From: Clostridia bacterium
Lineage (GTDB): Bacteria > Bacillota > Clostridia > Christensenellales > UBA1242
Length of the DNA: 14,066 nt
Direction: 5' to 3'
NCBI GenBank assembly: GCA_900768425.1
Contig: CAAGCR010000081.1
Coordinates: forward strand, 1 to 14,066
Shown: in pieces, positions 8,338 through 14,066 of the stretch
Layout of the letters: the number at the start of each line of letters is the position of its first letter
Position numbering within the stretch: position 1 is the first letter of the stretch
Translations under genes and position numbers: made by a program
The notes under the pieces: generated by a model
What the model was told of the DNA's origin: nothing
The model's database searches: none
Seen by the model: only the letters and a program-made list of their open reading frames with translations

Positions 8338-8940
8338 ATGAACGAAGGTCAATATGTCGTTTGGCAACGAATGTTGAATTACGACAAAGAAAAATTCCTT
8401 GAAAAGGGAAGAACTGACACTGAAAAAGATGTATCAATGAAGATATTTGATTATCTCTACAAACATGGGAAGGAATTTAACTACTATATTGTTGCAAAAC
8501 AAAATATCTTGGATATTTATCGTGAATATATGATTGCAAACCAACTACCTTTTAATGATAAAGGAATAGGCAAAGCTGTTGAGGAATACAACACAAACTA
8601 CAAAGAAAACTATCTAATTCGTGGAGAATTATTTAGACCTATCTTTTACGGAGAGGAAGAAGATTGCTGGGGAGATTATGAAGATGAAGAAAGCACTTGT
8701 GGTGATTGTGGTTGTCATCTAGGTGAACAACATCTACCAAATTGTGATATTGAAAGGTGCCCGAGATGTGGAGGTCAAATGCTTTCTTGTGATTGTGGAG
8801 CAATATTTCCGGTGTCTGATGAAGATAGAAATCTTATCCCAAAACTTAAAAGACAACAGGAAATCGAAAATAAAGAATTAGACAAAATATTTGAAGAATA
8901 TAAAACAAAACTTAGAAAGAACCAAGACGCAGAAATGTAA
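8338..8940 (+). CDS. Cysteine-rich zinc-ribbon protein, function unknown
   Basis: 200 residues. A mostly helical N-terminal half (1-100) is followed by an acidic linker and a compact Cys/His cluster: Cys121, Cys124, Cys126, His127, His132, Cys136, Cys141, Cys144, Cys151 and Cys153, in the form CGDCGCHLGEQHLPNCDIER then CPRCGGQMLSCDC. The 'HxxxCDxExCPxCGGQ' pattern recurs in phage and plasmid proteins of unknown role and should bind two zinc ions. The tail is a charged helix ending Asp-Ala-Glu-Met. AAGGAGG at 8323-8329, starting inside the LRR stop codon, supports the start. It may bind nucleic acid or a protein partner; the sequence does not say which. Confidence 0.78.
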   Translation: MNEGQYVVWQRMLNYDKEKFLEKGRTDTEKDVSMKIFDYLYKHGKEFNYYIVAKQNILDIYREYMIANQLPFNDKGIGKAVEEYNTNYKENYLIRGELFRPIFYGEEEDCWGDYEDEESTCGDCGCHLGEQHLPNCDIERCPRCGGQMLSCDCGAIFPVSDEDRNLIPKLKRQQEIENKELDKIFEEYKTKLRKNQDAEM

Positions 8941-8950
8941 GGAGAAAATT

Positions 8951-9469
8951 ATGTCAACTAGAAGTTTGATATGTATCCAAAGGGGAAAGAACAAATACGA
9001 GGCGATTTATTGCCACTCTGATGGATATTTAACATATAATGGGCAAATGCTTAATGACCATTACAATGATAAAGAAAAAGTGGAAAAATTGATTAAACTA
9101 GGCAATATTTCTTGTCTTAATGAAAAAATTGACCCAGACCCAACTAGACCACATTCATTTGATTATAGCGAAAGACAAGATGATGTTACGGTTGCTTATG
9201 GCAGAGAAAGAGGTGAAAAAGGACAAGAAAGCACCCTTTGTTCAATGCAAGAATTGAAAGATTGGGATTGGATTGAATATATCTATATTTTCAATACAAA
9301 AAATGAATGGATATATTCGGGTTATCCTTATGATGAATTTAAAAATGTCAAGGAAGATTTGGAAGAGTATTACAAGAAACTTGGAATCAAACGACCAAAA
9401 GACTTTTATGGTTATATGTCTGATGATTACATTATGAAATTAAAAAAGCAACAAGAAGGTGAAATGTAG
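8951..9469 (+). CDS. Mobile-element protein of unknown function with 'STRS...YCHSDGY' motifs
   Basis: 172 residues from ATG 8951, chosen because AAGGAG directly precedes it; an in-frame ATG at 8891 lies inside the previous gene and has no better signal. It opens MSTRSLICIQ and continues 'YEAIYCHSDGYLTYNGQMLNDHYND' (16-40), 'KVEKLIKLGNIS' (43-54) and 'VAYGRERGE' (81-89), a motif order that I recall from small proteins widespread in phages and ICEs. The compact set of conserved polar residues suggests a single folded domain, but function is unknown to me. It ends Glu-Gly-Glu-Met before TAG, which makes it the third gene in the window with an Glu-Met ending. Confidence 0.75.
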   Translation: MSTRSLICIQRGKNKYEAIYCHSDGYLTYNGQMLNDHYNDKEKVEKLIKLGNISCLNEKIDPDPTRPHSFDYSERQDDVTVAYGRERGEKGQESTLCSMQELKDWDWIEYIYIFNTKNEWIYSGYPYDEFKNVKEDLEEYYKKLGIKRPKDFYGYMSDDYIMKLKKQQEGEM

Positions 9470-9471
9470 AT

Positions 9472-10437
9472 TTGGAAAAATATGAACTTGAAGGAGTGAT
9501 GGACAACCTTAAAAGCTACCTTGAAAGTCATAATATAAATACAAGTCGTTTATTTCATTGTCTAAATCCAAATCATAGAGATAGCAATGCTTCTATGAAA
9601 TACTTTGATGATGGAAGATGTTATTGCTTTGGTTGTGGCGCAAGTTATAACCTTGTAGATGTTATAGGTATAATGGAAAACCTTGATAATAGAAGTGCGT
9701 TTAAGAAAACAATGCAATATTATGGAAAGAATTTCGACTATAACTCTACTGTTAGAAAAGATAAAGAACAAACTGAAAAGGACTATACAAAGGCCTATAA
9801 TGTTTGGTCGTATAATCTCAGACATAATAAAGAAGCAATGGATTATCTTCTATCAAGGGGTTTATCTAAAAAGATTATTAAAGACTACAAATTTGGTTTT
9901 AACTCATTTGATTTTAAAGAATTTAAGTTTAATGCTGTTGTAATTCCAGTTAGTAAAAATTGTTTTGCTGCTAGGAATATACTGAGTGGTGAAAAATTGA
10001 GATATTACAAACCAAAGGGTTGCCAAGTTGAACTCTTTAATACAGAAGCATTAACTAATGATAGTAAGTATTGTGTAATAACAGAAGGTGAGTTCGATTG
10101 TTTGAGTTTTGTAACGGTTGGTGTAAATGCCATTGGACTTTCAAGTGCTAACAATGTAAATAAATTCATTGAAAGAGAAAAATCACTAGATAAAACATAT
10201 ATTTTAGCGCTAGACAATGATGACGCAGGAAAGCTAGCCACAAACGCTTTAATAGATTATTTTAACGAGAATAACATCAACTATTGCACATTTGATAATT
10301 GTGGGTATAAAGACGCAAATCAAGCACTTGTGTCTGACAAAGAAAAATTCACAGATGAAATTAACAAAATCGTTTTTCCACTTATTAAAGAAAGGGAGCA
10401 TAGAAAGGCAAGACAATTTGATGATGAAATGGAGTAA
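9472..10437 (+). CDS. CHC2-zinc / TOPRIM primase-like protein
   Basis: 321 residues from TTG 9472, or 312 from the in-frame ATG at 9499. The TTG has AAGGTG 10 bases upstream; the ATG has AAGGAG only 2 bases upstream, so neither is ideal. Cys30-x4-His35 and Cys52-x2-Cys55 form a DnaG-type zinc motif in a short CHC2-like domain. A TOPRIM fold follows, with 'VITEGEFDCLS' (Glu205) and 'ILALDNDDAG' (Asp248, Asp250), then 'YKDANQAL' at 279-286. No helicase domain is present and the DnaG RNA-polymerase region between the two is short, as in small phage or plasmid primases. It probably primes the complementary strand after transfer, or replication of the circular form. Confidence 0.88.
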   Translation: MEKYELEGVMDNLKSYLESHNINTSRLFHCLNPNHRDSNASMKYFDDGRCYCFGCGASYNLVDVIGIMENLDNRSAFKKTMQYYGKNFDYNSTVRKDKEQTEKDYTKAYNVWSYNLRHNKEAMDYLLSRGLSKKIIKDYKFGFNSFDFKEFKFNAVVIPVSKNCFAARNILSGEKLRYYKPKGCQVELFNTEALTNDSKYCVITEGEFDCLSFVTVGVNAIGLSSANNVNKFIEREKSLDKTYILALDNDDAGKLATNALIDYFNENNINYCTFDNCGYKDANQALVSDKEKFTDEINKIVFPLIKEREHRKARQFDDEME

Positions 10438-10440
10438 ACT

Positions 10441-11571
10441 ATGCAACAAACATTTTTTGATTTGCTTGGTAACGACTTTAATCATCTAAAAACAAAACAA
10501 AGTAATGATTGGTATTGGCATTTCAAAGATTATCCAAAAGAAAGGAACGGATTAAAAGTTTTCTCGTGTTTCGCCTGTGGGGGTGGCTCGACAATGGGCT
10601 ATAAACTTGCCGGCTATGATGTGATTGGTGATTTGGAGATAGATAAGAGAATGAACTCTATCTATCTTGCCAATCATAATCCTAAACATAATTTTGTGAT
10701 GGATATACGAGAATTTAACGAAATTGATGATAGTCAAATACCAAAAGAATTGTTTGACCTAGACATTCTTGATGGCTCGCCACCATGCACAACATTCAGT
10801 ATGGCAGGAAAGCGAGAAAAATCGTGGGGTGTTAAAAAGAAATTTCGTGAAGGACAAAAAGAACAAACTCTTGATGATTTATCTTTTGTGTTTATTGACA
10901 CTGTTAAAAAGTTAAGACCAAGATTTGTAATTATGGAAAATGTCGAAGGACTAACGAAAGGCAACGCTTGGAGATATGTTCAAAGGATATACAAACATTT
11001 TCACGATATAGGATACAAGGTCAAACATTGGTTATTAAAAGGCGAGCAGATGGGCGTGCCACAGAAAAGACATAGAGTATTTTTTATAGCAACAAAATTG
11101 AATGTTGATTTAGAAAAACTTGATATGTCTTTTTTATATGCACCAGTTAACTTTGAAGAAGTTAAATCACAAGAAGGCTCAATGGAAGGAATCACTGATA
11201 ATTTGCTTGGTTTAATTAAATACGCAAAGTATGGTGATAGAAACCTTGAAAACGCTTGCATGAAGGCTCGTGGCAAAAGTTCGTTCTTTAACTATTGTTT
11301 TGTATATGATGACCAAGTTGCACCAACACTAACTGCTCATTGTAATAATATAAGATGGGATACAAAAACAAGACTTTCAAAGCAAGATATTATTTCAATA
11401 TCTTCATTTCCACAAGATTACAATTTCTTAACAGATAGTCTTGATGGTGTGTCTTATGTGTGTGGAATGAGTGTTCCACCACTTATGATAAAAAGAATTT
11501 CCGAAAGATTGGAACCAATAATAAAGAAAGCAAAATTGGAAGAAGGAGATAAAAATGAGTTTAATAAATGA
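10441..11571 (+). CDS. Orphan C5-cytosine DNA methyltransferase
   Basis: 376 residues. The motif order of C5 methyltransferases is complete: motif I 'FSCFACGGGSTMG' (41-53), motif IV 'GSPPCTTFS' with catalytic Cys116, motif VI 'MENVEG' (Glu167), motif VIII 'QKRHR' (208-212), motif IX 'VAPTLTAHCNNIRW' and a C-terminal motif X-like 'YVCGMSVPPLMIKRI'. The target-recognition stretch between VIII and IX is short (about 75 residues). It transfers a methyl group from S-adenosylmethionine to cytosine; the sequence target cannot be read from the protein. No restriction endonuclease is near, so it probably protects the element from host restriction. GGAG at 10431-10434, within the primase gene's end, supports the ATG. 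It stops at TGA 11569-11571 and overlaps the next gene by 17 bases. Confidence 0.92.
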   Translation: MQQTFFDLLGNDFNHLKTKQSNDWYWHFKDYPKERNGLKVFSCFACGGGSTMGYKLAGYDVIGDLEIDKRMNSIYLANHNPKHNFVMDIREFNEIDDSQIPKELFDLDILDGSPPCTTFSMAGKREKSWGVKKKFREGQKEQTLDDLSFVFIDTVKKLRPRFVIMENVEGLTKGNAWRYVQRIYKHFHDIGYKVKHWLLKGEQMGVPQKRHRVFFIATKLNVDLEKLDMSFLYAPVNFEEVKSQEGSMEGITDNLLGLIKYAKYGDRNLENACMKARGKSSFFNYCFVYDDQVAPTLTAHCNNIRWDTKTRLSKQDIISISSFPQDYNFLTDSLDGVSYVCGMSVPPLMIKRISERLEPIIKKAKLEEGDKNEFNK

Positions 11572-11929
11572 TAAAAGAAGAATTATCAAAGAACTTAACG
11601 ATATAAAAGAAACCATTGATTGTGGTACTGAAGATGAATATAAAAAAATTTACAATGCTTGTTCTGCCGATGATGATATTTTAGATTATTTGGAAGAGCA
11701 AAACTATGTAACTTCTGATGATGAAGATATGGTTATATCCGAAAATTCGGACAGCATTGATAGGCTAAGATATTTTATAGGTGATACTTACAGTGCTGAC
11801 ATATATAGAATTGATGGATATGGAAATCTTGAAAATATAACATCTGAAGATTTAAAAGATTTGTGTGATGATTTAGTTGCACAATTGAGAACGCAAGTAC
11901 AAGAACTAAAATATAGCGAATTAACTTAA
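11555..11929 (+). CDS. Very acidic 124-residue protein, unknown function
   Basis: 124 residues, with about 32 Asp/Glu against about 13 Lys/Arg, including DDD and DDED runs. AAGGAG 6 bases before the ATG, and the 17-base overlap with the methyltransferase, support real and coupled translation. The order looks helical at both ends with a denser acidic middle (about 38-65). No known domain is recognised. Strong net negative charge in a mobile element raises the idea of a DNA mimic such as ArdA or Ocr, but length and charge alone do not show that. Confidence 0.7.
   Translation: MSLINDKRRIIKELNDIKETIDCGTEDEYKKIYNACSADDDILDYLEEQNYVTSDDEDMVISENSDSIDRLRYFIGDTYSADIYRIDGYGNLENITSEDLKDLCDDLVAQLRTQVQELKYSELT
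11885..11912 (+). promoter_or_regulatory. Possible sigma-A promoter for xis-int
   Basis: TTGAGA at 11885-11890 and TAAAAT at 11907-11912 are separated by 16 bases, each one mismatch from consensus. They lie near the end of the acidic-protein gene, about 40 bases before the xis start. Such matches are common by chance in AT-rich DNA, so this is only a candidate. Confidence 0.3.
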
Positions 11930-11954
11930 TTAGAAAGGAGGACCAAAACTGAAT

Positions 11955-12212
11955 ATGAATGATAAAAATATTGATTTGAATAGTTTAATTCAATCTGAAA
12001 CTCAGCGTATTTCAATTAAATATAACAAAGACTTTTTAGATTGTGATGACCTTATCAAAATCACTGGCCTTGGCAGAGATAATGTTAGAAGTTTACTTAG
12101 AAGTAAATCATTCCCAACAACAAAAGTTGGCAAACGACAAGTCGTAAGTGTCCTTAATTTTGTTACTTGGCTAACATTAAATAATGGACAAATGGAGGTG
12201 CCAAATGCCTAG
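11955..12212 (+). CDS. xis: Excisionase-like helix-turn-helix protein
   Basis: 85 residues. Residues ~27-70 form a MerR/excisionase-type winged helix pattern: 'FLDCDDLIKITGLGRDNVRSLLRSKSFPTTKVGKRQVV'. Size, fold and position directly before the integrase are typical of recombination directionality factors, which bend DNA at the attachment arms and favour excision. The strong ribosome site AAAGGAGG (11934-11941) is 13 bases from the ATG, which is long. An in-frame CTG at 11949 sits 7 bases away, so the true start is uncertain by two codons. It overlaps int by 8 bases. It could also be a transcriptional regulator. Confidence 0.72.
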   Translation: MNDKNIDLNSLIQSETQRISIKYNKDFLDCDDLIKITGLGRDNVRSLLRSKSFPTTKVGKRQVVSVLNFVTWLTLNNGQMEVPNA

Positions 12213-13623
12213 AAAGAAGAAACAGCCAACAACAAATAAAAATAAAGTTGTAAGTAAGGTTAGAACAAATAATAATGAAGGTAGTATTTTCAAGAGAAGT
12301 TCTGATGGACTATGGGTCGGAAGTATAACCGTTGGATATGATGATAAAGGTAGACAAGTTAAAAAGGTTGTATATGGGAAAAATAGAGCAACCGTCGCAA
12401 AAAAGATGTTTGATATTAGTGGTAGGATTAAAAGTAATTCTTATGAGATAGTTGAAAAACGAACATTTGGAGAACTGATGGGAGAGTGGCTGATGGTTTT
12501 TAAAAAATCATCAGTTACACCTAGAACTTTTGAAGGTATTATTAGGAATTATAAATTACATATTGAACCACAAGTTGGAAATATGAAAGTTTATGAAATT
12601 GATACTTATGTTGTTCAAAGAGTAATTAATAATATGATAGACAAGGATTATAGTGTAAATACAATAAAAAAGATTAAACACTTAATGTCACAATTTTTTG
12701 AATATGCCATAGACAACAAATGGGTAACGCAAAATCCAGTTAACAAGGTAAAAGTTAGGGCACATGATAAAGTTGGTAATAGCGAAAAATACAAAGCGCT
12801 TACGCCAGAAGTAAGAGTTAGATTTTTAGAAGCACTCGCAAAAGATGACGGCAATTTTATTAAGCCACTTTGTGTTTGTTTAATGTTTGGTGGGCTTCGT
12901 ATTGGTGAGGCGCTTGCACTGAAATGGCAAAATGTAAATTTTGAAACTAAAACATTAAAAGTAGAACGAGCAATAACAACAATACCAAAGTTTGATAATG
13001 AAGGCAATGTAACAAGTCGTTTAACAGTTGTTGGAGACACAAAAACTGCATGTAGTGTGAGAGAAATTCCTATTGCTGATATAATCGTTGAAACGCTTAA
13101 AGAATGGCGTGAAAAGCAAAAGGATAGACAGAAATCCAATCCAAGAGTTACTGCCGATTTGACGGCAAATACGGCCTATATTTTCTCTAATGATGATGGA
13201 AGTGTTAGAACATATTATGGCTGTAGAAAACTTTTTGATGGCTGGAAAAGGCGACATCAATTGACTAAGTGCAATATTCACTTTCATGGACTACGACATA
13301 CATTTTCTAATATGCTTTTTGAAATGAATGAAAATCCAAAAGTAATTCAACAACTTTTAGGTCACCGTGACGTAAAAACAACAATTATGGTTTACAACTC
13401 AGTAGATAACGAGTATATCCGCCAAACAACTGACAAATTTAATGAAAAGGTAAAAGAGGACCAAATGTTACTAGAAAAGAAACAAAGAGAAGAAATATTA
13501 GACCAAAGAACAGATAACTTTGTTGCCGACATGAATGATGATGAATTTGATGATGTCTTAACTAAACTCCTTGAAGAACGCAAAGTCCGTAAGAAAAAAC
13601 GAGAAAGCGATATGGAAATGTAA
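12205..13623 (+). CDS. int: Tyrosine integrase, Tn916-type
   Basis: 472 residues from ATG 12205, chosen because GGAGG lies 6 bases upstream; the ATG at 12184 has no such signal and would add seven residues. Domains: basic N-terminal tail, AP2-like arm-binding domain (about 24-70: 'GSIFKRSSDGLWVGSITVGYDDKGR'), SAM-like core-binding domain (about 85-180) and catalytic domain (about 198-405). Catalytic residues are visible: Arg232 in 'GGLRIGEALALKW', Lys280, His361/Arg364 in 'HGLRHTF', His387 in 'LLGHRDVKTT' and Tyr397 in 'MVYNSV'. A charged C-terminal tail of ~70 residues ends Asp-Met-Glu-Met. It integrates and excises the element, very likely at the adjacent tRNA-Thr gene, with the AP2-like domain binding the repeats at 13718-13883. 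Confidence 0.95.
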   Translation: MPRKKKQPTTNKNKVVSKVRTNNNEGSIFKRSSDGLWVGSITVGYDDKGRQVKKVVYGKNRATVAKKMFDISGRIKSNSYEIVEKRTFGELMGEWLMVFKKSSVTPRTFEGIIRNYKLHIEPQVGNMKVYEIDTYVVQRVINNMIDKDYSVNTIKKIKHLMSQFFEYAIDNKWVTQNPVNKVKVRAHDKVGNSEKYKALTPEVRVRFLEALAKDDGNFIKPLCVCLMFGGLRIGEALALKWQNVNFETKTLKVERAITTIPKFDNEGNVTSRLTVVGDTKTACSVREIPIADIIVETLKEWREKQKDRQKSNPRVTADLTANTAYIFSNDDGSVRTYYGCRKLFDGWKRRHQLTKCNIHFHGLRHTFSNMLFEMNENPKVIQQLLGHRDVKTTIMVYNSVDNEYIRQTTDKFNEKVKEDQMLLEKKQREEILDQRTDNFVADMNDDEFDDVLTKLLEERKVRKKKRESDMEM

Positions 13624-13659
13624 AATATAAATTTAATAATAGTTAATTAAAACGAAATG

Positions 13660-13693
13660 CGAGAGTTGATAAAATTTCAGCTCTCGTTTTTTT
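13660..13693 (+). terminator. Intrinsic terminator after int
   Basis: A 10-bp stem (13660-13669 with 13677-13686, CGAGAGTTGA/TCAGCTCTCG with one G-T pair) and a 7-base loop are followed by seven T residues at 13687-13693 and further T-rich sequence. It lies 37 bases after the int stop. Confidence 0.88.
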
Positions 13694-13759
13694 GTTTTTC
13701 AAGTAAAATTATTTTTAAGGTACAGTGAAAAAAATCTAGTGTACCTAAGTGTACCTTAA

Positions 13760-13792
13760 AGGGCAGTTTTAGGTACACTAGGGCAGTTTTAG
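13760..13792 (+). repeat. 13-base direct repeat, 20-base period
   Basis: AGGGCAGTTTTAG occurs at 13760-13772 and again at 13780-13792, exactly two helical turns apart and interleaved with the AGGTACACT repeat at 13771. Being distinct from the arm repeat, it could be the excisionase site or a second protein's site. Confidence 0.65.
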
Positions 13793-13832
13793 ACCGACTT
13801 TTGAAATTCAACAAAAGTTGGTCTATTTTTTT
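13791..13832 (+). terminator. Second terminator-like hairpin in the element end
   Basis: A 13-bp stem (13791-13803 with 13812-13824, AGACCGACTTTTG/CAAAAGTTGGTCT, one G-T pair) and an 8-base loop are followed by A and seven T residues (13826-13832). It has the form of an intrinsic terminator on the + strand, though no gene lies between it and the first terminator. It may also be part of the attachment architecture. Confidence 0.6.
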
Positions 13833-13924
13833 GAAAATTTGATAAAAAATAGCAAAATTTCAAGGTACACTTTCAGGTACACTAGGAATTTTGAGAGTAA
13901 ATTTCATTTAATTTTTTGCAAAAG

Positions 13925-13970
13925 AAAAACCCTTGAAAGTGCCTATTTTACTAGGGTTTCAAGGGTTTTT
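13925..13970 (-). terminator. Bidirectional terminator between element end and tRNA-Thr
   Basis: A perfect 14-bp inverted repeat (13925-13938 AAAAACCCTTGAAA, 13957-13970 TTTCAAGGGTTTTT) has an inner stem CCTA/TAGG (13942-13945 with 13952-13955). A- and T-runs on both sides let it work in either direction. On the - strand it starts 6 bases past the tRNA 3' end, so it would terminate tRNA-Thr transcription; on the + strand it would block transcripts leaving the element. Confidence 0.85.
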
Positions 13971-13975
13971 AATAA

Positions 13976-14000
13976 TGGAGCTGGTGACGGGAATCGGACC
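13976..14000. other. Predicted attachment site (attR) at the tRNA-Thr 3' end
   Basis: This is inferred from the int gene, arm-like repeats and tRNA 3' end lying together in the expected order. The exact core is not visible, because only one end of the element is present; the T arm and acceptor 3' half is the usual length for tyrosine integrases. Bases beyond the tRNA (14051-14066) would be host chromosome. Confidence 0.6.
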
Positions 14001-14050
14001 CGTGACCCCCACCTTACCAAGGTGGTGCTCTACCGCTGAGCCACACCAGC
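13976..14050 (-). tRNA. tRNA-Thr (anticodon GGT), probable attachment gene
   Basis: Read on the - strand the gene folds completely: acceptor GCTGGTG/CACCAGC, D stem GCTC/GAGC, anticodon stem CCACC/GGTGG with loop TTGGTAA (anticodon GGT, threonine ACC/ACT codons), T stem ACGGG/CCCGT with loop TCCGATT, discriminator T and an encoded CCA at 13976-13978. Its 3' end points toward int and the arm repeats, the classic orientation for an ICE integrated into the 3' part of a tRNA gene that stays intact. The duplicated copy expected at the other end of the element lies outside this window. Confidence 0.96.
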
Positions 14051-14066
14051 ATAGTGCTGTTTTTGA

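Larger units (their letters stand above)
13718..13883. repeat. Six AGGTACACT-like repeats, probable integrase arm-type sites
   Basis: Copies in + orientation are at 13718-13726 (AGGTACAGT, one mismatch), 13771-13779, 13863-13871 and 13875-13883. Copies in reverse orientation (AGTGTACCT) are at 13738-13746 and 13748-13756. Spacings of 10 and 12 bases between neighbouring copies put them on one face of the helix. The copies at 13736-13748 and 13769-13781 extend to a perfect 13-bp inverted pair. Repeats like this next to int and an attachment tRNA match the arm sites bound by the N-terminal domain of AP2-type integrases; that binding is inferred here. Confidence 0.75.
13624..13975. other. Non-coding element end (attachment arm region)
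   Basis: This 352-base stretch has no convincing gene. It holds the int terminator, six short AGGTACACT-like repeats, a 13-base direct repeat, a second hairpin at 13791-13832 and a third at 13925-13970 bordering the tRNA. This fits the non-coding end of an integrated element, where integrase and excisionase bind. Confidence 0.8.

Noticed and set aside
11569..11571. TGA read as tryptophan (Mollicute code), joining the methyltransferase to more coding sequence
   Set aside because: TGA closes the gene at the expected end of the C5 methyltransferase domain, and tryptophan is TGG throughout the other genes, so the standard code fits.
10441..11571. Complete restriction-modification system
   Set aside because: No nuclease-like gene is next to the methyltransferase; the following gene is a small acidic protein without nuclease motifs.
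12184..12204. Integrase start at ATG 12184
   Set aside because: It has no ribosome site, whereas ATG 12205 has GGAGG at a good distance and a usual basic start MPRKKK.
13718..13883. Possible CRISPR-like repeat array
   Set aside because: Repeats are only 9-13 bases, occur in both orientations and have uneven spacing from 1 to over 80 bases. They fit integrase arm sites better, and no cas gene is present.
13818..14039. Open frame of 73 codons on the + strand ending in GDGNRTRDPHLTKVVLYR
   Set aside because: The end is the antisense of tRNA-Thr, a well-known false protein signature, and the rest crosses two hairpin and repeat regions with no ribosome site.

Overview
The window is the right-hand part of an integrative and conjugative element (ICE) from a low-GC, Gram-positive-type bacterium (Bacillota or a Mollicute-like relative). 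The DNA is clearly AT-rich, Shine-Dalgarno sequences of the AGGAGG type precede almost every gene, and the code is standard: TGA ends the methyltransferase gene at 11569-11571 and tryptophan is TGG. All fifteen protein genes lie on the + strand, packed head to tail with gaps of a few bases or short overlaps, so they look like one long transcription unit that enters from the left of the window and runs to the integrase.

Region 1 (1-4526) is the end of a type IV secretion module: a membrane-anchored or lipoprotein-like protein (its start lies outside the window), a polytopic VirB6-like channel protein, and a VirB4-type ATPase with a PrgI-like two-helix membrane domain fused to its N terminus. 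The relaxase, coupling protein and cell-wall hydrolase normally expected in such an element are not here and presumably lie to the left.

Region 2 (4530-9469) is an accessory block of small to mid-size proteins: an ArdC/LtrC-like protein whose metallopeptidase half appears catalytically dead, an 84-aa unknown, a DUF3846 protein, a 'WHKRY...YDHTG' unknown, a membrane-anchored BspA-type leucine-rich-repeat protein, a cysteine-rich zinc-ribbon protein and a 'STRS...YCHSDGY' unknown. Several resemble genes that I recall as recurrent passengers of Gram-positive phages and ICEs. A role in protecting the incoming element is a reasonable but untested inference.

Region 3 (9472-13623) handles the element's DNA: a CHC2-zinc/TOPRIM primase-like protein, an orphan C5-cytosine methyltransferase, a very acidic 124-aa protein, a small excisionase-like helix-turn-helix protein and a tyrosine integrase with an AP2-like arm-binding domain.

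Region 4 (13624-14066) is the element end: an intrinsic terminator after int, a set of six AGGTACACT-like repeats in both orientations that look like integrase arm sites, two more hairpins, and then a complete tRNA-Thr(GGT) gene on the - strand whose 3' end faces the element. The tRNA 3' end is the probable attachment site, and the last ~90 bases are probably host chromosome. The overall layout (conjugation genes, accessory genes, xis, int, attachment site) recalls Tn916, but three hairpins behind int would oppose the read-through across the joined ends that Tn916 uses.

No single gene is an obviously new system. The most unusual signals are a C-terminal '-Glu-Met-stop' ending shared by four otherwise unrelated genes, the degenerate peptidase in the ArdC-like protein, and the attachment-end repeat array.
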